Source of the DNA: Metallyticus violacea | Lineage: Eukaryota; Arthropoda; Insecta; Mantodea; Metallyticidae | Direction: 5' to 3' | Assembly: GCA_030762175.1 (NCBI GenBank) | Contig: CM060833.1 | Span: 172,695,001-172,759,000 of the forward strand | Length of the DNA stretch: 64,000 nt | Shown here: piece by piece, positions 21,601 to 31,962 of the stretch | Layout of the letters: every line of letters begins with the position of its first letter | How positions within the stretch are numbered: the stretch's first letter is position 1 | Program-made: the position numbers and the translations under genes | The notes under the pieces: generated by a model | Seen by the model: only the letters and a program-made list of their open reading frames with translations | Told to the model about the DNA's origin: nothing | Databases searched by the model: none

Positions 21601-22489
21601 AGTGGGAAGCACGTCTGAGTTCCAATGGCTAATAAGGCAGTATTTAATTCTTATTCCTTAAATATTGCTGATTCTATTTCTGTTTAGTTTGTAAGTCATT
21701 GAAAAATGATCCGGAAGGATTTCGGTTGACTACTTCTCGTACATTATCACTAAAAATTAATAAAATTCATCAATTCCGTTAGCTCTATGAAAGAAGGAAG
21801 AATTACCCTAATGGAGAATTCGCAATAGCAACATGTAACAACATTACATGGCAGTTACCAACATCATCATGTTTTTTGCGCTGTACGAAACTTCATTTCA
21901 AGTAAAAGATTTCAGACCTTTGTAATTATTAACTGTATGAAATATAACAGTGAGATATATTCCAATAATGATTGTCTTCAAATAAGTAATGCATCTGTGT
22001 AGTTTAATCATATTGAAGCACAAAACGAAAATTACTGCCAGTTATTTATAATAATGCGTATAAATTAATGATAAAGTAATTGAACACCATCATAACTAAA
22101 ATAACGCATTTTAATAAAACAGATACAGTCTACAAATATCAGTTTTATTAATTATAAATAAAATCCAATGCACCTTGAAGCAAAATAGCAACTAAGGAGC
22201 AACTAAGGATCGATAAAGAGTACCTAAAAGATTATTTAACTATTGCAGCCAGTGAACAATAAAATGGAAACATGCCGAAAGGAGAACAGCAATTTACTTC
22301 TTTGGAATATTAATTTTTGAATAAACCTTAAAAGTCAATCAATCAAATAAACAGTTTGCAAGTATTCTTTACGTAAAATATATTGCAAATGCTTGTAGAA
22401 GCCAGTGGCGAATGCAGTTTCATTTCGCTGCTTTTGCCTCCTTTGTGATACGTATATCATATGACGTCAGTTTATCTCTTTTGTTTTAG
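21601..22489. other. AT-rich DNA, nothing recognised
   Basis: No supported gene or repeat. Confidence 0.5.
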
Positions 22490-22497
22490 AGTATAAG

Positions 22498-22682
22498 TTT
22501 TGTGTCCCTTGGGCAATGGAGTAAGCGACGACTATGCAATCGACAACAATTTCACGGACTCCTGGATTCCTGCGAACCACGCTATCAATATCGGCTTCTT
22601 CAGCCCCCAGAGCCAGGAGTTGATGCGACCAGGGGTGTCAATGGTTCCAATGCTTCATTTATTTAATTTTTACATTGTTTAA
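22498..22682 (+). other. Orphan coding-like segment, identity unknown
   Basis: A 60-codon plus-strand frame whose first 46 codons look coding: GC-rich third positions in an AT-rich setting, and a compact composition (DDYAIDNNFTDSWIPANHA, then FFSPQSQELMRPG). A strong polypyrimidine tract ends in AG at 22488-22489. With that acceptor, however, a TAA at 22494 is in frame; an alternative AG at 22496-22497 avoids it. The frame closes at 22680 and AATAAA follows within 15 bp. It could be a short terminal exon, a retrocopy scrap or a fragment of an unknown element. I recognise no domain; it does not look like Ig sequence, so I do not attach it to the downstream gene. Confidence 0.3.
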
Positions 22683-22750
22683 TGATGCAAATAAATATTT
22701 ACCGAGTATTATCATTTTCGCTAACGTTAAAGAAGACGCTGAATAACATG

Positions 22751-22828
22751 ACATTTGCCACAACAATGAGTTCTTAATATTTTCTATACATTTGCCACAA
22801 CAATGAGTTCTTAATATTTTCTATACAT
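22751..22828. repeat. Perfect 37-bp tandem duplication
   Basis: Two identical copies of a 37-bp unit starting ACATTTGCCACAACAATGAG, plus a few bases of a third. Confidence 0.95.
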
Positions 22829-24469
22829 TTAATATAACAATGTGTTTATTTTTCTGTGTCACCAAAGACTTCTTTAATACGACATTCCGTAAACATTTCA
22901 TAGGGAGCTTCGATTCGGAAGTTGGATTATAAACGAAGTTAATGAAATAGTTCTAGCTAATAATGGGTTTATATTGTTAGGCTGCTCATTCCACTACGCT
23001 GTCGGAAGTTGAGTTTCCTTACGGAAATGTACAGCTTCAAGGGAAATCATGTCGAGCGAAACCATAATGCGCATTTTTGTTTCTTTCGTTAATTAGTAAA
23101 TAGTAATTAATATTGTTCTCTTCATCATAGCTGTGGGACTTGTCTGAATTTCTGAAAACATTTTGAGACACTCGCTACAATTCATTCTCCAAAATATTTT
23201 GTTTCAGTGCCTCCAGAGTTTTGTTTCAGATACAGCAGTAATTTTATATAGATGAAGATGCAACATCTGAGTGGCTTTATACGCACTGCCTTCTGTTGTT
23301 AATAATTACAAATACGTATGCAGTAAAATATTTATTTAGTAATGTGTAGAACAGTTTTGTGATAAATTGTGGGGTAGCATATAAGGCATTTATAAGTTAA
23401 TAATTTTAAAATTAGCTGCGAATGATGCTACACTTAAACTTAGGTTGTATAGGTTTGTAAATATAAAGTATATCAATTCTCTGAATGCTATGCACGCGAA
23501 ATATTTAATATCTATTAACTAAAGGGAAAATATTTTACTTGGTTAAGAAAGCTCATGAATTGTATTTTGATTCTTACTATGTTGTAGAAAATATGACAAA
23601 GAATATGGAGACCTGAAAGACATTGGGTTTTCAAGTAGAAAGCAACACCGACGAATTAATTATTACAAGGTGAACAAGATGAGACGAAGTTTAATACCTG
23701 GTGAAGAAAGTGTGCAGTGTCGCTTATTTCTTAATTGTTGCAAAATTTTATTGCCGCTTCTCCATATAAAGTTATATTTAATGTAGAACTTTGTTTAAGT
23801 AATAAACAAAAAGGGACTGGTGCTTGAAAATTAATTTTTCCATTGAGTGAAGGAAAATTAAAACAGATCATTTTATTGATCCTTAAATGTGCACAGTCTA
23901 AGAACATTCACCAAAATCGAAGATGTGGCGTGATGTGTGTTCAAATAAATATCCTAGAAAACTTGAGAGTTGATAACTATATTGAAAATGTGTTAATGGC
24001 ATGACAGTGAGTTGCAATATGGATCATTTTCTTCCCTACAAACCTTGTAGCGGTGAGCGGCAAGTATACAGAAAGGTTTCTTCTCCAAATATCTCAATTG
24101 GAGATCGATAATAATACAGAAAAGGAATCTATTTAAATGCTTGTTGAATATGTTCATTAGTTTTTTATGAAAGTTTTGGATCACTTACAAAGGAAATTGT
24201 TGCAGAAAAATATTCTATTTTTTTTTCCAACTATATGACCGATAAGTCATACCTACTATTTTTTTTTCTCCCGAACAAGGACCAACACTAAAAAATAAGA
24301 TATATGATTGAAAGTATTAGGCATTTACTGTCGAGTGTGCCACCAACGGAAGGCTGGATATAGGCGGCCCTCGTAGGGAAGAGGCAAAACGCAAGCAACC
24401 GGACAACATTGGTTTATTATAGCATGAGCAAAAGTTACTCACAACTACTTACATAGTGTTGCAAATCCC
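22829..24469. other. AT-rich DNA, nothing recognised
   Basis: No supported gene or repeat family. Confidence 0.5.
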
Positions 24470-24673
24470 TTACTGAGCGGGTCTCCCAGTTAATCCACGG
24501 TGTTTAGCAGCCTTCGAAGTATCTCCAAGTATCGAGGTTCGTTGCCAGCGATGGGGAAGGCGCTGAATAACGTCTGCTGCCTGTAAGTTGCTAACGTGAG
24601 CCACCTCACGGCGAAATGTTATCAAAATGTCCGCTTTGTTAGCAAAACGTTTCCCACGAAATGGCTGCTTCAC
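24470..24673 (-). pseudogene. Mariner transposase C-terminal fragment
   Basis: A minus-strand frame with KQPFRGKRFANKADILITFR, followed by LQAADVIQRLPHRWQR. This matches the end of mariner transposases ('MKxPLRGxRF...LPxRWQKCI'). It begins just after the point where the third catalytic motif would be, so only the last third survives. Confidence 0.75.
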
Positions 24674-24689
24674 TTTGGGGATGAGATAT

Positions 24690-24960
24690 CACAGGGACTG
24701 AGAGTGGGCAAATGTGGCGCGATTTAACAGCCTACGATTATTGTCTCAGTGGTAAATTAAAAAGTGCCGTGTACAAGACGAACCCGCACACCATACAAGA
24801 ACTCAAAGATAATATTTGTCTGGAAGTTGTGCGTATTTCTCAAAATGAACTACAACAAGTGATGAATGATTTTTAAAGAGATGCCAAAAATATATAAAGA
24901 ATGAAGGCGAGCATTTCAATACCTCATTTAATAATTTAGTAAGTAATGAACTTCTTAAAT
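24690..24960 (+). pseudogene. Tc1/mariner-superfamily transposase C-terminal fragment
   Basis: The plus-strand reading gives DYCLSGKLKSAVYKTNPHTI, then QELKDNICLEVVRISQNEL, QQVMNDF and (after a frameshift) an EGEHF-type end. It matches the group of insect DDE transposases whose third catalytic block reads 'DLTPLDFFLWG.LKS.VY' and is followed by 'T.QELK..I..E'. It lies back to back with the minus-strand mariner fragment at 24470-24673 and belongs to a different subfamily, the same as the remnant at 30500-31200. Confidence 0.65.
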
Positions 24961-25032
24961 TGATTTGTGTATTGTATGGTTCGTTTGTTTTATTGTTTTA
25001 CCCTCCCGCTAATCACTGAGACCCAGTTGGCC

Positions 25033-25125
25033 GGCTAAGCGGCTAACAAGCGGCGCGCTCGCCCATAGGCAAAACACTCTGGTGGGGGGGGAACAAAACA
25101 GATCGCACAGTTAAAAGCGTACTTC
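25033..25125 (+). repeat. Unidentified dispersed repeat R1, copy 1
   Basis: About 90 bp containing GCGCGCTCGCCCATA and a G-run, similar to 47593-47690 (same order and orientation). It lies downstream of the transposase fragment at 24690-24960 and may be its 3' non-coding end. Confidence 0.6.
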
Positions 25126-28100
25126 GCTTTCATAATAACATACCCTCTTAATAATTTTGGGATATTTATATTACCACTAGCCTTGAACTCCCTTCCTCAC
25201 ATTAATGGGCTTGCATTCCTGAAGGATGCCTTGAGAAGGGGGAAAAAAATGGGAGTGATGATCAGGTCAAAAAGCGTTGTATTCTTGGACGTGAGCTTAG
25301 GCAAAACTTTTTTCTGATGAAATAAAAAAAAGCTGTTGCAACGATGTGAGAAATGAATTGAAAAGGGAAAATAGCTATGTAGAAGAATAATTTAACATTA
25401 TTGTATATTTCAAAATATTCAATGTTCTCTTGTGTTTCCGAATGAAAAGAAGCTGTTAATGAATGAAATTGTGTTATTGTTCTGTAACAAAGTACAATAC
25501 AAATGTATCGCCTCTGCTACACTTTTAATTGGCTAAGTTAGGCATGAGCAATATTTATATAACGACTACACGCCACCAAAGAATATACACTCTGATGGTT
25601 CTTTCTTTTATGTGAGCCGCACAAGTTATCATTGCCTTTGTGGAAAGCTAAACCACGATCTTGTTCAAATGTACTACGGAATGCTGTAAAGTTTTTATTG
25701 CTCCGCACAGGGTAACATGAAACACTTTTAGTTTAAGTGGAATTGTTCCGGTTTTATGACTCACGTATTTTTATGGAATAAAAATGAGCACCAAACCAAG
25801 ATCCGATTTTGAAACTCTTTGCTCTTGACAGGTTCGTTTATTTGATGATACAAGTCATTTTGAGCATTTGAAAGTGAGGAGAATGTTTACCATTAGAACA
25901 TAATCTTTTATTGATAAATTTTTCCTTCACATGTGCACACCGTGTCTCACTCTCATTTCTTCATGGTCACGGCCATATCTAACAGCCTCTTAACTTTTAG
26001 TTCCGTATGTTTTTTACTGTCTATGCATTTTATTTTCTCTTTGCTTATATTTCTACAGCATTTTGCGAGATAGTATATTTTGTCGTTTGCGAACGCCATT
26101 TTATTTATATGATAATATAAATTCATCTGAATTATAGCTAACAAAGATTAGCTCTTTCCTTTGCAGAATTCAAATTCTTCTTTTGCCTCTTTTTCTACTT
26201 GACTCCTGAACCTTTCTTGCCATGTGGAACTATCATTATGCTCATCTTTACATATTAATAAATAAATATTTTTAATATTGGTTCTATTATATACATAATA
26301 CTTACTTTCACTTCCTTATCTCACACTTCAAATAATCTTTCCGTCCCTCCCAATTTACTCTTGTACCAATAAAGGTTCGCATCCTAAAAAGATTCCATTC
26401 TTCACATTACACAACTGCTTTTGATCTATGATTTTTCCCGTAATTTTCAAGCTGGTGGCATACCACAGTGACAAGCAAGGAGGCATCTTGGTGAATAAGA
26501 AACATGATTAGCAAGTGTGAAATAGTTTGCATTAATATCAAGGCACCCTCCCATGTTGCGGAAGGTACATCTGAAGTGAGAGCCTCAATTTCCCGCCCAG
26601 TGATTTCCATGAGAACCCCTGGCTTTTCCTTTCAGCGTGCGTCATAGTGGGATAAAGTCAGCCGAATTTGGTGGACATGACAACATCTTCATTTGAGATG
26701 CTGCAGGTGGCATCTTACTGTTGGAAATGACAAGAATTCTGTATTGGTTTCTCCGTGTAGCTGCGACAAAGTTACAACTAAATGTTTTCTTCACTAAGAG
26801 TTATCTCAGTTACGACGAGATTATTCTGCCCATTTAGGAGTCGGAGTGCAGCATTCCCAGCTGTGCATTTGGCTAACTGCTGGAATCAATGACAGTAATT
26901 GAGTGTCTTGTGTTCGATGGAAAATTTCAAGCTTTGCACAACGTAACGCAATTTATGTCTGTAAATTTGTAATTAATGAATGTTTTTCATCCTAGATCAA
27001 CTGGCGTCAAGTTAATTCCGACAGACTCATAATTATCTGTCTAGCTGCGTGGAAATAAAGTTAGGGCCAGATGATGCGACACTCGAATCAGCTTGGATTC
27101 AATGGTCAGATCAGTAGTGCAGAAAAACACATTCGCCACTCAGGATGTTTTCTTTGGATCTGCAGTGCAGTATGAATTTGTCTTTCATCATCCTCGCCAT
27201 GGAGTTCTTGAACAAACAAAAAGTCATGGTGAGCTTAAAGGACCCAATGAACGGTTTACTTTTATCTTCTGAGATAGTTGGGGTAGGGACTATCGAAGCC
27301 TTTGTAAAACTTCAGCTATATGACGATGTGCTGAGCTCACACTTCCGGTTATTTCACATTTTAGAAATTGTGGGTTGGGCAGACGCTGTCCGGAAATGTT
27401 TTGTTGTAATGCCTTCTTCTTGTCTTTAGCCTTTCATGGATTTGAACTATATAAGCGTACTATGCTATGAATTCGAACAGTATTCTCAATTTTATCATCT
27501 TATCACTTAAATCCCCTATTTTGTAATGCTAACTTCCTTTTCACCACCATTATTAACAAAATCTCTGTTTTTCCTTGGCGTATATTTATTTACTATATTT
27601 TGTAAAATCAATATTAAATCATTACAAGTTAGTTTGATTATTAAAGATTTAACGTATCGTCAAAATGTTTAATATACATGTTTATGCACATAAAACAAGA
27701 TAAACTTCATTAGTAATAAGACAAAAACTAGCCATGTTATCTGAAATGGAATTATGATATCATTTGTTTACTCCCAACACTACTATTATAACTATTTAAA
27801 ATTACTAATCAAATTGTACTAATGTGTATTTTGGAGCATTGCGTATTTTGCTACTTAATTTCCAGAACTGAAAATGGAGCTAAAATTTTGAAGTTTAAAC
27901 ATTTAGACACATATTCATAATTTTATTTATAGAAATTAAATACCCAGTTTTAAACGTCAACGTTTCAGTTATGTTATTTAGCTTAATTGCATTAATTTTG
28001 TTTTCATCAGTAGAGCGACGAATTTTAAATTTTAAAGTTCATATTTTGTTTGTTATTTTTCTTTTTGGGTTAGAGATAAGTATGACATACCAAAAATTTA

Positions 28101-28990
28101 AAACCCCGATATTCTCAAAACTAGCTAACATTTTTGAAAATGCATACAGATAATGAAAGATATATATTTTATATTAGATATTAAGCTTCAATCTATCACT
28201 AAGGCTTCTATTTTGGACATGATTCTATGTTTTTATGTCCTTACTTAGTATTAGAACTGCAAGTTTGCGTAATTGTTTAAGATTTATGAAATAATCGTAC
28301 GTTGCTTCAGGCTTAGTGAGCAAATATAGTCTAACGGTAGTATTTCTTCTAAAGGTTTTTTTTTTCTATTTGTAAATATATACTTCCTTATTCAGTCACT
28401 ATATGTTTTACACCCCTGCGAAAGTTGTAGCACTGGGCCAACCATATTGCTCCAACTTAGGAGAGAGACTTTCTCAAATGTGGCGTGCAAATAAATCGAC
28501 CCCCTGTCCTCTTTGCCGCACTGGGACACAGCAGTTTGAACAGAATAGTTGTGAAAATAAGAACTGGGAAAGGAGAAGAGATTAAAGAGGAGATAATTTT
28601 GAATCCTCAAAGACAGATGGAATCTGAGATTCGTGTTTCCTTGCTAACTATAAGAACACCCCTTTACGATATTTTCCATTTGGGACATCAGCTACTTCCT
28701 GAAAATGTTTTCTGCTTCTTGGGCACAACCGTATAAATTTTTATGAAGAAGAGTATGACTTTATGAAACAATATTTCTTATTCATATCCATTGAATAATA
28801 ATATATTTGTTGTCGCTTAAAGTTTATCAAACCGTTAGTTTTTCTCCCCCTCCCCCCTGCAATAGCTCATTACCACCTTTATCTTAGTTCCTCCATTACT
28901 GATGAAGATTTTAGTCGCACTCATCTGCATTTGTCACCGACATACAGCTTAGTTTACGTTACGTGGTCTTGAAAATGATAAGTATTTAGT
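25126..28990. other. Non-coding DNA, nothing recognised
   Basis: No gene, RNA or repeat is supported over this 3.9-kb stretch. The open frames at 26407-26610, 27145-27429 and 28392-28736 lack motifs and splice context. Confidence 0.45.
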
Positions 28991-29199
28991 AGTTAACACA
29001 AGAGATTGCAACATTATGTAGTGGGAACCACTTATTCCACACAGTGGAAATTACCCGGAGTAAATGAATTCTGCCTTCCCACTTCATGCATTTGCCCAGT
29101 AACGAGACGTTGCTTCTGTCACGGTGTTCACGAGATGGCGCAAAAGACTGCAATTGCAAGCATGACAGTTCCACCAAGAACTCCAAGAGGTTACAGAAA

Positions 29200-29830
29200 T
29201 GGTTAAAACCCATAACTATGGACACCGAGACATCCTAATGCAAGTAAGAAGTGAACGCTGTTTCGCCTTATCGACGCCATACGATAGCAATCCCCAAAAC
29301 AGGGTTGTCGTATACCGCTGTGCTTCACAGCAGAAAAAGAGAGGTTTATCCCCTTATTATTACCCTTGATGAGACATGGTTTAGATCATATGAGGCAAAA
29401 GGAAACAAAAGAGTAGCTATCACAAAAATAAAAAGTTTCTCCGAACCTAACAGTGTGAATTCTTGTATGCATCTATGATGGTGTTATCCTGACACCTGCT
29501 GTACCTCCAGGGCAGCTGATCAGTGTGCATTATTACCGTTCAACCTGCGATTAGCTTTGACAAAAATGTGGCAACATTCTGCAGAACTCTCCAACGCTAG
29601 ATATGGGTGCTTTCCGTTATACGTTCTTCTCGTAATTTCCCATTTACTTCGTGTCTTGAACCACTTGATGGCATTCGCTCGGAACAGTTCCACATGCAGC
29701 AGAACCCTTTTTAGAGTTGTCAAGAAAAATGACGCTGCTAACTTGTACTTAAAAGCATGAAGCAGGCAGTCTGCGTCTGTGGCAAATAATGAATTGACAC
29801 TTAAAATTGCAGTCATTCAATTCCAGCTTA
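29200..29830 (+). pseudogene. Mariner-like transposase, central fragment
   Basis: The plus-strand frame 29251-29478 contains PLIITLDETWFRSYEAKGNK, the first catalytic block ('TLDETWVRSYEP'). After a frameshift, CIYDGVILTPAVPPGQLISV matches the strand that precedes 'N.EYY...LRRL' (about 29465-29545). The remainder to about 29830 is heavily decayed. The first catalytic Asp survives. No inverted ends were identified. Confidence 0.65.
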
Positions 29831-29974
29831 CTTATGGATATAGGTATATACGGTTACAGCACTTTATGTAAGGAAAACATAAATATGTATTAAACATATT
29901 TCCTTTTAGGTCGACATAACAGGAAGAAAACTCACTCGCTGTAGACCTGTGACCCCCAAAACAGAATTTCTTGT

Positions 29975-30342
29975 TAATCTCATCTCTTTAAAAGTGTAAG
30001 AATGTGGTTGAGATATATTTAATCTCATCTCTCTAAAAGTGTAAGAATGTGGTTGAGATATATTTAATCTCATCTCTTTATAAGTGTAAGAATGTGGTTG
30101 AGATATATTTAATCTCATCTCTTTACAAGTGTAAGAATGTGGTTGAGATATATTTAATCTCATCTCTCTAAAAGTGTAAGAATGTGGTTGAGATATATTT
30201 AATCTCATCTCTTTATAAGTGTAAGAATGTGGTTGAGATATATTTAATCTCATCTCTTTACAAGTGTAAGAATGTGGTTGAGATATATTTAATCTCATCT
30301 CTTTACAAGTGTAAGAATGTGGTTGAGATATATTTAATCTCA
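29975..30342. repeat. 45-bp minisatellite, 8.2 copies, coding-periodic
   Basis: Eight nearly identical 45-bp units beginning TAATCTCATCTCT, plus a partial ninth. Because 45 is a multiple of three and the unit has no stop in one minus-strand frame, the array reads as a repeated 15-residue peptide (MRLNISQPHSYT plus three variable residues) in a 145-codon frame (29906-30343). Each junction can form a small hairpin, TGAGAT pairing with ATCTCA across 7 bases. I regard the frame as a by-product of the repeat. Confidence 0.95.
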
Positions 30343-30499
30343 ATTGTTTTATGGTAATGGTAGCAAGTAGTACGTTGAGGTGGTTGCATTATTTTCTACG
30401 AAAGCAAATATCATTATATAAATACTGGTATCAAATGACTCTTTTTGCTGCACAGGCGAGTACATTACAACATTCAGTTATTATGAAATATGCCTGTTA

Positions 30500-31200
30500 T
30501 TTACCTAGGGCGTCAGGATACAATCTCTTCAGAGATTATTATGACGCCATGTTCTCTAGTTCGTTTTGACGACCATTTTCGGAGCGTCAGTTCTTGGAAG
30601 GTGGCGCGGATAGCAGCTTTTAAAGCATTGGCAGAAGCACATCAGTGCTATCGCACTGTCTCCGTAACCAAAATGCACGATACATTATGCGCCTAATGAG
30701 GTCAGGGGGGCTGCGTGGAGGCCAGGCCAACGGTGCAGGTGACTGTTGAATTCCGCCGCATGCAATTCAACAATGTGGAAACATGTCTTTGAGTCAGTCA
30801 CGGACAACACGAAGTGTGTTTATGCATCCTCTGTTTGGGACCAAATATTGTTTGCAGCTACAGACGTAACTAGGTGTTTAACGTGGTACTTGATTTGACA
30901 TCCTTGAAAAAAATACGGACCAAATAGTGGTCTACCCCACAACATTACATGCGGAGGATTATGTTGAATTTCTTGATAGAAATGGGGAAGCTCCTTAGCC
31001 CAAAAGAATGTATCCCGAATTCTTGAAATGCGGTAAATGTCTCATTCATCTCATTCTTCTGCCCGCACATGTTGGAAACAATGGAAAGGTGTAGTTGAGC
31101 ATTGTCAATCGCGACATTTGCAACTTGTCCGGCTTTCTCGTTGATTTGATAGGCCATTGAGCCACGACTTGGCGATGGCGTCTTTAACACTGAAACTGTA
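30500..31200 (-). pseudogene. Tc1/mariner-superfamily transposase ('PPRSPDL' group), degraded
   Basis: The minus-strand reading at about 31015-30880 gives FFWAKELPHFYQEIQHNPPH, then VMLWGRPLFGPYFFQGCQI. This matches 'YW..ENPHW..E.....VNVWCGI....IGPFFF.G'. Further on (about 30720) is WPPRSP followed by PDL one base out of frame, the conserved 'WPPRSPDLTPLDFFLWG' site of the last catalytic Asp. The intervening second-Asp block is not recognisable, and the minus-strand frame at 30945-31190 probably covers part of the preceding region. Several stops and shifts are present. It is the same transposase group as the fragment at 24690-24960. Confidence 0.65.
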
Positions 31201-31508
31201 GATTTCTACACCACGTACATCCTCAGGTAGTCACCTTAACTATTTGAATATAAAATTATATGAATATTAAAATAATAAAAAATAGTTAGCACAACATTTT
31301 AAGTGAGAAGTTGAAAATTTGCCCCGTCTAGAATTATACAACGCCGTCAGTTTGGCGAGCACCAAACTCTTTTAGGTGCAGAAAGAGCGGAAATAAGCCA
31401 TAAAGCAGACACCCTCTTTCCTGCAATAAGCCCTGTGACCATGAAACTAGCTAGGTACCGTTAGTTGTAACTCGCACAAACGAACTTTGATTTTTCATCC
31501 TCGAGGAA

Positions 31509-31962
31509 TGCTGTTACGCAAACTTCTGGTAAACAAGAAACAGAAAACCGTTAAGGTATATTTTTCGCGCAAATAGAAGCTATCACCCCACCTCTAGCCA
31601 GAGGGACCGCGAAAAATATACCAATAAGAAGACCGCGTATTACAAATTCAGCCAATAGCCACGTAGCATAATATTTTAAAATAGCTGAACGAAAGTTAGA
31701 AAGCGTCGTGACAAAACGACCAACCGCCAAGATATAAAACTTTCCGATTACGGCAGTCTGGGTGCAGTTTGTGACAGTTTTGGGGAGTAGTTGAGTCGTG
31801 AGAGTTTTGAGGGCAGTGGAGTCGTGTACAATTCTGTGTGCAGCTTACGAGTTGAGAATTGTGGCGATAATCTAAGTTCCTTATTGTAATAAAACAATAT
31901 TTAAAATTAACTTTAACCCTGAGTTTAGGACGGACGTTTAATAAAACTTTTTCCTACAACGA
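31509..31962 (+). promoter_or_regulatory. Promoter and poly(A) signal cassette, possible solo LTR
   Basis: It contains two CCAAT boxes (31621 and 31652), a TATA box (GATATAAAAC, about 31731-31740) and, 150-210 bp on, AATAAA at 31888 and ATAAAA near 31941. The stretch begins TGTTACGC and could end at CCTACA (31962), which would give TG...CA ends as in an LTR. No matching second LTR, primer site or target duplication was found. It could also be an orphan promoter. Confidence 0.3.

Noticed and set aside
29906..30343. 145-codon repeat protein on the minus strand as a gene
   Set aside because: Fully explained by a 45-bp tandem repeat with one stop-free frame; no promoter, splice site or unique coding sequence around it.
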